From the NCBI RefSeq assembly GCF_019654975.1, contig NZ_BPEW01000004.1:62001-126000 (forward strand): a stretch of DNA of 64,000 nt, written 5' to 3'. Origin of the DNA: Shewanella sp. c952 (lineage in GTDB: Bacteria > Pseudomonadota > Gammaproteobacteria > Enterobacterales > Shewanellaceae). The translations under genes and the position numbers were made by a program. Under the pieces are notes generated by a model that did not search any database, was not told the origin of the DNA, and worked only from the letters and a program-made list of their open reading frames with translations. This document shows positions 25,449 to 34,779 of the stretch, one piece after another (the first letter of the stretch is position 1; each line of letters starts with the position of its first letter).

Positions 25449-28064
25449 ATGACAGTTACTAACGAACAGGAACTCAATAATCTGGTAAGCAGAGTCGTTG
25501 AAGCTCAGCGACAATTTGCCGATTATAGTCAAGAGCAAGTCGACGTGATCTTTAGGGCTGCCGCCCTCGCCGCTGCAGATGCTCGGATCTCGCTAGCGAA
25601 AATGGCTGCAACAGAGACTAGGATGGGCGTACTTGAAGACAAAGTGATTAAAAACCATTTCGCCTCTGAATATATCTATAACAAGTACAAAGACGAAAAA
25701 ACTTGCGGGATCCTATCTGAAGATCCAACCTTTGGTACCATTACAATTGCTGAACCAGTCGGGTTAATTTGCGGTATTGTGCCAACCACGAACCCAACAT
25801 CTACTGCAATATTTAAAGCACTAATTAGCTTAAAAACGCGAAATGGTATTATTTTTTCACCTCATCCAAGAGCTAAAAACTCAACGACCACTGCCGCTAA
25901 AATAGTGTTAGAAGCAGCTGTCGCAGCTGGCGCGCCCAAAGATATTATCGGCTGGATAGATGAGCCATCAGTCGCACTTTCAAACCAGTTAATGACCCAT
26001 GCCGATATCAACCTTATATTGGCAACTGGCGGCCCAGGTATGGTCAAAGCGGCCTACTCTTCTGGTAAACCTGCTATTGGTGTTGGTGCAGGTAACACTC
26101 CAATTGTCATTGATGAAACTGCAGACATAAAGCGTGCCGTTAGCTCCATATTAATGTCAAAAACCTTTGATAATGGTGTGGTCTGCGCATCAGAACAAGC
26201 CGTTGTCATTGTTGATGAGATTTATGATGTCGTCAAAGAACGTTTTGCTAGCCATGGAGGTTATGTACTGAACGCTGCTGAAACGGCTGCAATGCAAGAC
26301 GTTATCCTTAAAAATGGTGGTTTGAATGCTGATATCGTTGGCCAAAGCGCTGCGACCATCGCGAAAATGGCTGGCATTGAAGTTCATCACAGTACTAAGG
26401 TACTGATTGGAGAAGTCAGTAATATCGACCAAGCAGAAGCCTTTGCCCATGAAAAACTATCGCCACTATTAGCGATGTATCGAGCAAATGATTTTGAAGA
26501 TGCAATGGATAAAGCTGAAGCGTTAGTCACTCTTGGCGGTATTGGCCATACATCTGGCTTATACACAGATCAGGACACTCAAGTTGATCGCGTAAAAGCA
26601 TTTGGCTTTAGAATGAAAACCGCACGTATTTTAATTAATACACCCGCATCTCAAGGCGGAATCGGCGACTTGTATAATTTCAAGCTTGCTCCCTCTTTGA
26701 CCTTAGGTTGTGGATCATGGGGTGGCAATTCAATTTCAGAAAACGTTGGTCCAAGTCATCTAATTAACAAAAAAATGGTCGCTAAAAGGGCTGAGAATAT
26801 GTTGTGGCATAAACTTCCATCATCCATTTACTTCCGTCGTGGTAGTTTACCGATTGCGTTAGAGGAGCTTTCTGATAAAAAACGTGCTCTTATCGTGACC
26901 GACAAGTACCTATTCAACAATGGTTATTGTGATGAAACGATAAAAATCCTCAAGAGCCAAGGATTGGAAACAGAAGTTTTTTACGATGTAGAGGCTGACC
27001 CGACGATGCAAATTGTTGAGCAAGGCGCAAAGGTCGCACATAGCTTCCAGCCAGATGTCATCATCGCGCTAGGTGGCGGTTCACCAATGGATGCTGCAAA
27101 AATCATATGGGTAATGTACGAACATCCAGACGTTGACTTTGCCGATCTTGCACTCCGCTTTATGGATATTCGTAAACGTATCTACAAATTCCCTAAGTTG
27201 GGCAAAAAAGCCAAGATGGTTGCGATACCAACAACATCAGGAACTGGATCTGAAGTGACCCCTTTTGCAGTGGTCACAGACGAAAAAACCGGAATGAAGT
27301 ACCCTATTGCAGATTATGAATTAACGCCAAATATGGCTATTGTTGATCCTAATTTGGTAATGGATATGCCCAAATCACTCACCGCTTTCGGTGGTATTGA
27401 TGCAATTACTCACGCATTAGAAGCCTATGTAAGCGTAATGGCAAACGAGTACAGTGATGGTCAAGCACTACAAGCATTGGATCTGTTATTCACACATTTA
27501 CCAGATTCCTATGAGCACGGTGCCAATGCCCCATTAGCCCGCGAAAAAGTACATAACGGCGCAACGATAGCGGGTATAGCATTTGCTAACGCTTTCCTCG
27601 GTATTTGTCACTCTATGGCACATAAGCTAGGTGCAGAGTTCCACTTAGCACATGGCTTAGCAAACGCGCTGCTCATCAGTAATGTTATTCGTTTTAACGC
27701 GACGGACATGCCAACTAAGCAAGCCGCTTTTAGTCAATACGATAGACCTAAAGCATTGTGTCGTTACGCAAAAATTGCTGAGTACTTAAAACTTGAAGGC
27801 ACCATCGGTGAAGGCATTACAGATGAAGAAAAAGTCGAGGCTCTACTTAAAGAAATTGATGTTATCAAGGAGAAGATTGGCATTCCAAGCTCAATCCAAG
27901 CTGCAGGAGTCAACGAAGCCGACTTCATCGCAAAGCTAGACGAACTCGCTGAAGATGCATTTGATGATCAATGTACCGGCGCTAACCCTCGTTACCCACT
28001 TATTGCGGAACTAAAGCAGGTTTTACTCGCGAGCTATTACGGTAATGACTACAGCGATGAATAA
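25449..28064 (+). CDS. adhE: Bifunctional acetaldehyde-CoA/alcohol dehydrogenase AdhE
   Basis: An 871-residue fermentative enzyme that reduces acetyl-CoA to acetaldehyde and then ethanol, regenerating NAD+, and forms spirosomes. The start at 25449 (MTVTNEQELNNLVSRV) aligns with E. coli AdhE; the nine codons upstream are not conserved. The N-terminal aldehyde dehydrogenase domain (about 1-440) has the catalytic Cys in GVVCASEQAVV. The C-terminal iron-dependent alcohol dehydrogenase domain (about 450-871) has GGGSPMDAAK and metal-binding HSMAHKLGAEFHLAHGLANA. It lacks the Lys/Ala-rich tail of E. coli AdhE. Confidence 0.97.
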   Translation: MTVTNEQELNNLVSRVVEAQRQFADYSQEQVDVIFRAAALAAADARISLAKMAATETRMGVLEDKVIKNHFASEYIYNKYKDEKTCGILSEDPTFGTITIAEPVGLICGIVPTTNPTSTAIFKALISLKTRNGIIFSPHPRAKNSTTTAAKIVLEAAVAAGAPKDIIGWIDEPSVALSNQLMTHADINLILATGGPGMVKAAYSSGKPAIGVGAGNTPIVIDETADIKRAVSSILMSKTFDNGVVCASEQAVVIVDEIYDVVKERFASHGGYVLNAAETAAMQDVILKNGGLNADIVGQSAATIAKMAGIEVHHSTKVLIGEVSNIDQAEAFAHEKLSPLLAMYRANDFEDAMDKAEALVTLGGIGHTSGLYTDQDTQVDRVKAFGFRMKTARILINTPASQGGIGDLYNFKLAPSLTLGCGSWGGNSISENVGPSHLINKKMVAKRAENMLWHKLPSSIYFRRGSLPIALEELSDKKRALIVTDKYLFNNGYCDETIKILKSQGLETEVFYDVEADPTMQIVEQGAKVAHSFQPDVIIALGGGSPMDAAKIIWVMYEHPDVDFADLALRFMDIRKRIYKFPKLGKKAKMVAIPTTSGTGSEVTPFAVVTDEKTGMKYPIADYELTPNMAIVDPNLVMDMPKSLTAFGGIDAITHALEAYVSVMANEYSDGQALQALDLLFTHLPDSYEHGANAPLAREKVHNGATIAGIAFANAFLGICHSMAHKLGAEFHLAHGLANALLISNVIRFNATDMPTKQAAFSQYDRPKALCRYAKIAEYLKLEGTIGEGITDEEKVEALLKEIDVIKEKIGIPSSIQAAGVNEADFIAKLDELAEDAFDDQCTGANPRYPLIAELKQVLLASYYGNDYSDE

Positions 28065-28090
28065 GTAAAACACAGATATATAGTTTTCAT

Positions 28091-28126
28091 AAAAAAGCCT
28101 TAACAGCTCGCTGTTAAGGCTTTTTT
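28091..28126. terminator. Bidirectional terminator between adhE and glcB
   Basis: A perfect 16-bp stem AAAAAAGCCTTAACAG / CTGTTAAGGCTTTTTT with a CTCG loop and U-runs in both directions. It serves the convergent genes adhE (+) and glcB (-). Confidence 0.93.
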
Positions 28127-28137
28127 AATCTAACTTG

Positions 28138-30312
28138 CTAAAGTGCTAAGCTTTTTGCCTTAATACGATAGGCATGTAATAAAGGCTCTGTGTATCCAGA
28201 AGGCTGAGTGGTTCCTTCAAATACAAGATCGCAGGCTGCTTTAAATGCGATGCTATCGAAAGCTGGCGACATATTAATATAGCTACTATCACCTTTGTTC
28301 TGCTGATCGACAATAGCGGCCATCTTTTTAAGTGCGGCCATGACTTCTTCTTCAGTACAAATACCATGTGTCAGCCAATTAGCTAAATGTTGAGAAGAGA
28401 TCCTTAACGTTGCCCTATCCTCCATCAACCCGACGTTATTAATGTCAGGAACCTTGGAGCAACCTACGCCTTGATCAATCCAACGTACTACGTATCCCAA
28501 TATGCCTTGTGCATTATTTTCCAACTCAAAAGTCTTTAACTCTGCAGATAGCTCTGATGGATTCTCCATTAGTGGGATGGTGAGTAGATCATCTAAACTC
28601 GCTCTAGCACGACTTTTTAGTTCATTCTGTACATCCTTTACATTAATCTTATGATAATGCGTCGAATGTAAAACTGCGCCATTAGGCGATGGAACCCAAG
28701 CGGTATTGGCACCAGCTAAAGGATGGCCAACCTTTTGCTCAAGCATGGCAGCCATTTCATCTGGCATTGGCCACATACCTTTACCTATTTGAGAACGTCC
28801 CTGCAGACCGCACCCTAACCCAATATCCACATTCCAATCTTCGTAAGCTGCAATCCACTTTTGCTGCTTCATTTTTGATTTTGCAACAAACGGTCCTGCT
28901 TGCATTGAAGTGTGGATCTCATCGCCTGTTCTGTCTAAAAATCCTGTATTAATAAAAACCACTCTTTCAGAGGCTGCACGAATACACTCTTTGAGGTTGA
29001 CTGTGGTTCGGCGCTCTTCATCCATAATGCCGACTTTAATAGTGTTGCGGGCAAGCTTGAGCGCGTCTTCAATGCTTGTAAACAACTCACAAGTAAACTT
29101 AACTTCTTCTGGTCCATGCATCTTTGGCTTTACAATGTTAATTGAGCCCTTACGGCTGTTACTGCGATTGCTGTGACCTTTAATATCATGCAACGCTGCA
29201 AGCACGGTAAACATACCATCTAAGATCCCCTCAGGCACCTCTTCACCCTGCTTATCTAATACAGCATTGATAGTCATCAAATGACCCACGTTGCGAACAA
29301 ACAATAAACTGCGACCTGGTAGTGTTATTTGTTGACCACTTGGCGTGGTATAACCTCTGTCATCATTGAGCTCTCGAACAATCTCTTTGCCATTTTTAGC
29401 TAACGTAGCGGTTAAGTTTCCCTGCATTAACCCAAGCCAATTACGGTAGATCTCGACTTTATCCTCGGCATCAACAGCAGCCACTGAGTCCTCACAATCC
29501 ATAATAGTAGTAATTGCCGCCTCAACGAGAAGATCGCTGACTCCTGCTTTATCACTTTTACCAATAAGACTCGCGGCATCTATTTGGATCTCAATGTGGA
29601 GACCATTATTCTTTATTAAAATAGCATCTGGCGTCTTAGCATCACCCTGGTACCCCGCAAAACGCTCAGGATTAACAAGTTGAGTTTCGGAACCATTTTC
29701 AAGTGATATCTTTAATTGACCACCTTCAACGCGATATGTTGTTACATCGGCATGAGAGCCTTGAATTAATGGTGCTGCCGTATCAAGGTGCTGCTTTGCA
29801 AAAGCAATCACTTTAGCGCCGCGAAGCGGATTGTAGGTTTTGCTTAACTCAGCCCCATTAGTTTCTGAAATCGCATCAGTACCGTATAAAGCGTCATACA
29901 AACTGCCCCAACGTGCGTTGGCTGCGTTTAGAGCAAATCGGGCATTTTTAACTGGTACTACAAGTTGTGGACCTGCCTGGTCAGTGATTTCTGTATCTAC
30001 ATTTTCGGTACTAATCGAAAAACCTTCCCCTTCAGGCACTAAATAACCGATATCAGTTAAGAAGGTTTTGTACGCCGCTAAGTTAAAATCTTGACCCTTA
30101 TGGCCAACATGCCATTCATCCAATTGATGTTGAAGCTGTTCTCTCTTTTCCAATAAGCTACGGTTAATAGGTGCAAACTCGGCAACAAGCTCTTCAAACT
30201 TTGTCCACACGGTTTCTGCGGTGATCCCAATATCTTGGCAAATCTCATCTTGCACCAGCGCCGCTAACTCTGAAGCAACCTTTAACCCACCAATTTGAAT
30301 ATACTTAGTCAT
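28138..30312 (-). CDS. glcB: Malate synthase G
   Basis: A 724-residue monomeric malate synthase condensing glyoxylate and acetyl-CoA to malate. The G isoform is identified by its length (A forms are about 530) and by [62 protein letters not shown] and [16 protein letters not shown]. Catalytic residues of the TIM barrel lie within these. It is divergently arranged relative to aceA, with a LysR gene between, so the two glyoxylate-bypass enzymes are encoded together. Many relatives use aceB (isoform A) beside aceA; here it is the G form. Confidence 0.96.
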   Translation of the reverse strand: MTKYIQIGGLKVASELAALVQDEICQDIGITAETVWTKFEELVAEFAPINRSLLEKREQLQHQLDEWHVGHKGQDFNLAAYKTFLTDIGYLVPEGEGFSISTENVDTEITDQAGPQLVVPVKNARFALNAANARWGSLYDALYGTDAISETNGAELSKTYNPLRGAKVIAFAKQHLDTAAPLIQGSHADVTTYRVEGGQLKISLENGSETQLVNPERFAGYQGDAKTPDAILIKNNGLHIEIQIDAASLIGKSDKAGVSDLLVEAAITTIMDCEDSVAAVDAEDKVEIYRNWLGLMQGNLTATLAKNGKEIVRELNDDRGYTTPSGQQITLPGRSLLFVRNVGHLMTINAVLDKQGEEVPEGILDGMFTVLAALHDIKGHSNRSNSRKGSINIVKPKMHGPEEVKFTCELFTSIEDALKLARNTIKVGIMDEERRTTVNLKECIRAASERVVFINTGFLDRTGDEIHTSMQAGPFVAKSKMKQQKWIAAYEDWNVDIGLGCGLQGRSQIGKGMWPMPDEMAAMLEQKVGHPLAGANTAWVPSPNGAVLHSTHYHKINVKDVQNELKSRARASLDDLLTIPLMENPSELSAELKTFELENNAQGILGYVVRWIDQGVGCSKVPDINNVGLMEDRATLRISSQHLANWLTHGICTEEEVMAALKKMAAIVDQQNKGDSSYINMSPAFDSIAFKAACDLVFEGTTQPSGYTEPLLHAYRIKAKSLAL

Positions 30313-30517
30313 TTGTTGTCCCTCTTAATCCTTTGCAAAGTCCTACTGAACACTTAAGTCCATTTACTAACTACACCTAATTGGCGTTATATTCTTTAGC
30401 CTATATCAAGCAAGCTTCATTTATCTAATTTATAACGATAATGCTCACTATTCACCGCGGTTATGACTAGTGGCTTTTTGGTGTAAAAAAACATCATAAT
30501 GGTACAAATTGTTCAAG

Positions 30518-31468
30518 TTACACTTTACCGCGACTAAAGCTATCAGCCGTTTGTGTAATGAGTTGTCGCATCCATTTATGTGCAGGATTGTGTTGTAGTA
30601 GTGGGCTCCAAGCCATTGTCAGTGCAATAGGTTGAATAATAAATGGCGGAGCAATAATGCTTACTCTGTCGTTATGTTCATGTTGTCTTGCCATCTTGCT
30701 TGGTATGGTTGCGATCAAATCTTGTTGTTCTGCCAACAAACAGGCTGCTTGGTAATGTCGTGTAAATACGGTGATTCGCCTTTGTACTCCGATACGAGTT
30801 AATGCCTCATCAACCCAGCCTAACCGTTGCACGTCATCAGGGTTCATTCCAACACCGACACCCATCCCTGTTTTACTAACCCAAACGTGTTTCGCCTCAA
30901 GGTAGCTATCGAGGGAGAACTTTTCTAATACAGGATTAGTCTTACTAATCAAACAACTAAAGTCATCACTCCAGAGTACTTTTTGATGGAATGATTGTGG
31001 AATGCTGTCGAAACGGTTGATCACCATATCGACTCTTCCTTGTTCTACATCAGGGAAACTAACATCACTTGGGGTCATGATATCTAAAATTACATTTGGC
31101 GCTTCAGTACGAAGCTTTGCAATAAGCGGTGGAATTAGCGTCGCTTCAGCATAATCACTTGCCATTACACGGAACACTTGTTCGCTTTCAGCAGCATTGA
31201 ATTTGGCTCGTGGCTGAACGGCTTTTTCTAACCCAATAATTAGTTCGCTTATTGTTGGCTGCAACTCTTGCGCCCTTTCTGTGGGCGTCATCCCCTGACT
31301 GGTCCTGATCAACAAGGGATCATCAAATAATGTCCGCAACCTTTTTAGACCATTACTCATTGCTGGCTGGCTGATCCCAAGCTGATCCGCCGCCTTTGTA
31401 ACATTTCGTTCACGTAGCAATACGTCTAAATAAACTAATAAATTCAGGTCAATACGAGATATATTCAT
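30518..31468 (-). CDS. LysR-family transcriptional regulator
   Basis: A 316-residue LysR-type regulator. The N-terminal winged helix-turn-helix reads DLNLLVYLDVLLRERNVTKAADQLGISQPAMSNGLKRL. The remainder is a periplasmic-binding-protein-like effector domain (about 95-300). It lies divergent from aceA with 110 bp between start codons and codirectional with glcB 205 bp further on, the classic position for a local regulator. A likely target is the aceA/glcB pair, with glyoxylate or another C2 metabolite as effector. That is inferred from position only. Confidence 0.88.
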   Translation of the reverse strand: MNISRIDLNLLVYLDVLLRERNVTKAADQLGISQPAMSNGLKRLRTLFDDPLLIRTSQGMTPTERAQELQPTISELIIGLEKAVQPRAKFNAAESEQVFRVMASDYAEATLIPPLIAKLRTEAPNVILDIMTPSDVSFPDVEQGRVDMVINRFDSIPQSFHQKVLWSDDFSCLISKTNPVLEKFSLDSYLEAKHVWVSKTGMGVGVGMNPDDVQRLGWVDEALTRIGVQRRITVFTRHYQAACLLAEQQDLIATIPSKMARQHEHNDRVSIIAPPFIIQPIALTMAWSPLLQHNPAHKWMRQLITQTADSFSRGKV

Positions 31469-31498
31469 AAGATAAATACCGAGAATAGAAACTATAAA

Positions 31499-31522
31499 TT
31501 AGACTTATTTAACCAAATCTAA
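31499..31522. promoter_or_regulatory. Candidate LysR operator in the LysR-aceA intergenic region
   Basis: A dyad TTAGA-N14-TCTAA lies between the divergent starts, 30 bp from the LysR ATG and 56 bp from the aceA ATG. LysR regulators commonly bind such interrupted dyads in the shared promoter region. The arms are only 5 bp, so this is suggestive. Confidence 0.3.
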
Positions 31523-31578
31523 CTAATATTTTCAACGTAATCAATCGCCGCTAATCATATTGTTAAAGGAATATACAC

Positions 31579-33159
31579 ATGACAGACTACAGAACTAACA
31601 TCGATGAAGCCGCTACCTTGATTAATGCAGAAGGTAGTGCATGGAATGCAATCAACCCAGAATCAGTAGCTCGTATGCGTCTACAGAATCGTTTCAAAAC
31701 TGGGTTAGATATCGCTAAATATACTGCAAAGATTATGCGCGAAGATATGGACAACTACGATAAAGATTCATCGCAGTACACCCAGTCTCTCGGTTGCTGG
31801 CATGGCTTTATTGGCCAACAGAAAATGATTTCGATTAAAAAACACCTACTAACGACTAAGCGTCGATACTTATATCTTTCAGGCTGGATGGTTGCAGCGC
31901 TTCGCAGTGAGTTTGGTCCCCTTCCTGACCAATCTATGCATGAGAAGACTTCTGTAGCCTCTCTGATTAAAGAGTTATACACCTTCCTTCGCCAAGCTGA
32001 CGCTCGTGAACTTGGTGGCTTATTTCGCCAGCTAGACGCTGCTACAGCAGCAGACAAGCCAGCAATTCAAGCAAAAATAGATAACTTCGAAACTCACGTA
32101 GTACCAATCATCGCAGATATTGATGCTGGTTTTGGTAATGAAGAAGCGACGTACTTAATGGCGAAGCAGATGATTGAAGCTGGTGCTTGCTGTATTCAGC
32201 TTGAAAACCAGGTATCTGACGTTAAACAGTGTGGACACCAAGACGGTAAAGTGACCGTACCGCACGTTGAGTTCTTAGCAAAAATTAACGCTGTCCGTTA
32301 TGCGTTTTTAGAACTTGGTATTGATGATGGCGTAATCGTTGCGCGTACCGATTCATTAGGCGCTGGTCTCACACAGAAAATTGCAGTTACAAATGAAGCG
32401 GGTGATTTGGGCGACCAGTACAATTCATTCCTAGAAGTGGAAGCAATTGACGCTGCCAACTTAGCTAACGGTGATGTGGTATTCCAGCAAGGTGGAAAAT
32501 TAGTCAAGCCTTCACGTTTACCTAATGGACTATTTAAGTTCCGCGCTGGCACAGGTGAAGAACGTTGTGTACTCGACTGCATTACTTCACTGCAAAATGG
32601 TGCGGACTTACTATGGATTGAGACTGAAAAACCACATGTTTCTCAAATTGGTGCCATGGTCAATGAGATCCGTAAAACCATTCCAAATGCCAAGCTAGTT
32701 TATAACAACTCGCCATCATTTAACTGGACACTAAACTTCCGTCAGCAAGTATTTGATGCGATGGAAACAGCGGGACAAGATGTTTCTGCTTACAACCGTG
32801 ACCAACTGATGAGCGTTGATTACGATTCTACTGAACTTGCCATTCAAGCTGATGAGAAAATCAGAACCTTCCAAGCCGATGCGGCACGTGAAGCGGGAAT
32901 TTTCCATCACCTTATTACACTACCGACATACCACACAGCAGCGCTGTCTACTGATAACTTGGCTAAAGAGTACTTCGGTGACCAAGGTATGCTGGGCTAC
33001 GTAGCGAATGTTCAACGTAAGGAGATCCGTCAAGGCATCGCTTGTGTTAAACACCAGAACATGGCCGGTTCAGATATGGGTGACGATCACAAAGAGTATT
33101 TCTCTGGTGACCAAGCATTGAAAGCATCTGGTAAAGACAACACCATGAACCAATTTTAG
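31579..33159 (+). CDS. aceA: Isocitrate lyase
   Basis: A 526-residue enzyme that splits isocitrate to glyoxylate and succinate, the first step of the glyoxylate bypass. The active-site loop is KQCGH with catalytic Cys218. DIDAGFGNEEATY, ARTDSLGA and YNNSPSFNW are conserved. Length and the insertion-containing N-terminal half match the long isocitrate lyase form of Pseudomonas type (about 530) and not the 434-residue E. coli form. An AAAGGA ribosome site precedes the ATG. With glcB nearby it completes the bypass. Confidence 0.96.
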   Translation: MTDYRTNIDEAATLINAEGSAWNAINPESVARMRLQNRFKTGLDIAKYTAKIMREDMDNYDKDSSQYTQSLGCWHGFIGQQKMISIKKHLLTTKRRYLYLSGWMVAALRSEFGPLPDQSMHEKTSVASLIKELYTFLRQADARELGGLFRQLDAATAADKPAIQAKIDNFETHVVPIIADIDAGFGNEEATYLMAKQMIEAGACCIQLENQVSDVKQCGHQDGKVTVPHVEFLAKINAVRYAFLELGIDDGVIVARTDSLGAGLTQKIAVTNEAGDLGDQYNSFLEVEAIDAANLANGDVVFQQGGKLVKPSRLPNGLFKFRAGTGEERCVLDCITSLQNGADLLWIETEKPHVSQIGAMVNEIRKTIPNAKLVYNNSPSFNWTLNFRQQVFDAMETAGQDVSAYNRDQLMSVDYDSTELAIQADEKIRTFQADAAREAGIFHHLITLPTYHTAALSTDNLAKEYFGDQGMLGYVANVQRKEIRQGIACVKHQNMAGSDMGDDHKEYFSGDQALKASGKDNTMNQF

Positions 33160-33223
33160 TCTCTGTCGTCTTTGGATTTGCTAAGTTTTTGAAGTGGACT
33201 TAGCCCCAAGGTGAGCTAACTCT

Positions 33224-33254
33224 AAAAGGCCTGCATTATTTTGCAGGCCTTTTT
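33224..33254 (+). terminator. Terminator of aceA
   Basis: Hairpin AAAAGGCCTGCA / TGCAGGCCTTTT with a six-base loop and a T-run, about 65 bp past the aceA stop. Confidence 0.88.
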
Positions 33255-33680
33255 ATTTATTTAAACAAACCAGTTGTATTGATTGAATGCAGAATATAAC
33301 TATGCTTTTGAACAATATAATTCACAGCATTTAATACCCATAAATCACAACATAACAGTGGCATAGAAATTCCCGCCCTGCTCCACCTATGCCCGAGAAA
33401 AATAACAGCTCAATTTTTTCATCAAAAGATTCCAGTTCATTCTCAGTTTAGATTGAGTTATTGCGACCTTAGTGACTCATATAATTACTATATCGCTAGC
33501 GTCTTACAGTTAAATAAAGTGAACCGTTAACAAGCCTAAAATTTGCAGCTTTTGCTAACGAATAAAACGTGACGAAGTTAACACTTCCCAAAGACATGTA
33601 TCAATATGCTACAGGGTTAACTTGTTGCATTAAGCCAAAGTCGTTAGGCTGCGAGCAACTTAAACCTAGTAAGTAACAGC
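33255..33680. other. Long intergenic region upstream of the pilin-like gene
   Basis: About 425 bp without a gene. It contains a TATAAT hexamer near 33480 with no good -35 at the right spacing. A short stretch at 33282-33306 (TTGAATGCAGAATATAACTATG) resembles the interior of element A (TTGAATGTAGAATAACTATG). That may be a repeat remnant or chance. Confidence 0.4.
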
Positions 33681-34247
33681 ATGTCATTTAAGTGCAAATC
33701 TCCTTCAGGATTCACCTTAATCGAATTGGTTATTGTCATCATTATATTAGCTATATTAGCTATCGTTGTAGCGCCTAAAATGTTGAGTATTAGTTCAGAC
33801 GCTAAAGCCGCTGACGTGCGCTCGCTTGCTGCTTTGATTACCACTCAAAACAGATTAGCCTTTGCAAAAAGTAACCTAGCTAATATTGAGACGTTGGAAG
33901 GATGTAGCTACCAATGTGGTAACAACCCCAATTGGGATGTCCCTGTCGGTGAGTACTACATTGACGTCAGTGGCACCCGTTTATATGTGAGTTTAGGTTA
34001 TCCTATTGCTCCGTTGTCTTCATCAAGTACCGTTAATACCAATTACCGTACTGTTTTTGGTATAAATGAAGACCAATTTTTTATCACCATTGCCCGCACA
34101 GAAAACTCTGCAACAGCGATAGTGCCAGCGGTATCAAAAAATAAGTTAACTGAGATCGAAAATGGCGAGTACCGCTGTCACGTGGTTTATAGCGCACCGA
34201 CAAAATCTCGACGTTATTCGGTTACGGCTTACACTGAGGATTGTTAG
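33681..34247 (+). CDS. Type IV pilin-like protein (prepilin N-terminus)
   Basis: A 188-residue protein with a type III (class IV pilin) signal: a short basic leader MSFKCKSPSG, then FTLIELVIVIIILAILAIVV. PilD should cleave after Gly10, leaving N-methyl-Phe1 and the conserved Glu5. The C-terminal domain is soluble, with cysteines in CSYQC and near the C-terminus that could form disulfides. It resembles MshA/pseudopilin-like proteins of Shewanella, but I cannot place it in a named subfamily. No other pilus gene is adjacent; it is an orphan between aceA and a monooxygenase gene. It might be a minor pilin, a pseudopilin or a stand-alone surface protein. Confidence 0.85.
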   Translation: MSFKCKSPSGFTLIELVIVIIILAILAIVVAPKMLSISSDAKAADVRSLAALITTQNRLAFAKSNLANIETLEGCSYQCGNNPNWDVPVGEYYIDVSGTRLYVSLGYPIAPLSSSSTVNTNYRTVFGINEDQFFITIARTENSATAIVPAVSKNKLTEIENGEYRCHVVYSAPTKSRRYSVTAYTEDC

Positions 34248-34327
34248 CATTCATACAAATAAAAGACACACTAAGTACAGCTAAGACCTAGGTAGCTGAC
34301 ATTATTGCTTGAGTAACATACTTTGGC

Positions 34328-34645
34328 TTACAAAAAGTAGTCACGCTCGACTTTACTTATTCTCAACGCAAATTCACTATACCAGCGCGTTTTGCCAATC
34401 GCTTGAGCGTGCAAATGTTCTGCATTTTGCTTCCAAGCTTTAATGGCTTCCAATGACTGCCAGTAGGAGACCGTAATGCCTAACTCTTCTCTAGCTGACT
34501 CAATACCTAGAAAACCCGATTGGCCCGCTGCTAAGGCTTCCATTCTGGCCCCCATGGCTGCATAACCTTCAGTATCGTTAGATAATCGCGAGGTAAACAC
34601 AACGCAGTAATACGGTGGATTAGGTGTGTTAGCGAGTGTAGCCAT
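34328..34645 (-). CDS. Antibiotic biosynthesis monooxygenase (ABM) fold protein
   Basis: A 105-residue protein with the dimeric alpha-beta-barrel ABM pattern: PPYYCVVFTSRL, MGARMEALAAGQSGFLGIESAR, ITVSYWQSLEAIKAWKQNAEH and TRWYSEFALRISKVER. The start at 34645 is preferred over an upstream in-frame start because it has an AAGGATAAT ribosome site and begins the first beta strand. Members include quinol monooxygenases, haem degraders and many uncharacterised proteins. The substrate is unknown, and the Trp/Tyr pattern suggests the YgiN/antibiotic-monooxygenase-like housekeeping type. Confidence 0.8.
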   Translation of the reverse strand: MATLANTPNPPYYCVVFTSRLSNDTEGYAAMGARMEALAAGQSGFLGIESAREELGITVSYWQSLEAIKAWKQNAEHLHAQAIGKTRWYSEFALRISKVERDYFL

Positions 34646-34734
34646 AATTATCCTTTTATATCCATTGGCTAAACTATAGTTGAGCCAATACATCACATTT
34701 AACGAGAAGCAAAAAGCGATGCTAAGCGTTTAGA

Positions 34735-34766
34735 ACAAAAAAAAGCCAGAACATCAGTTCTGGCTT
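34735..34766 (-). terminator. Terminator of the S9 peptidase gene
   Basis: Hairpin AAGCCAGAAC / GTTCTGGCTT with an ATCA loop. On the minus strand it is followed by a run of U, starting 14 bp past the stop codon. Confidence 0.88.
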
Positions 34767-34779
34767 CTCATTTTGACTG

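Noticed and set aside
25214..25477. 87-residue minus-strand frame in the adhE promoter region
   Set aside because: It overlaps the adhE start, is A/T-rich, and has a non-protein-like sequence.
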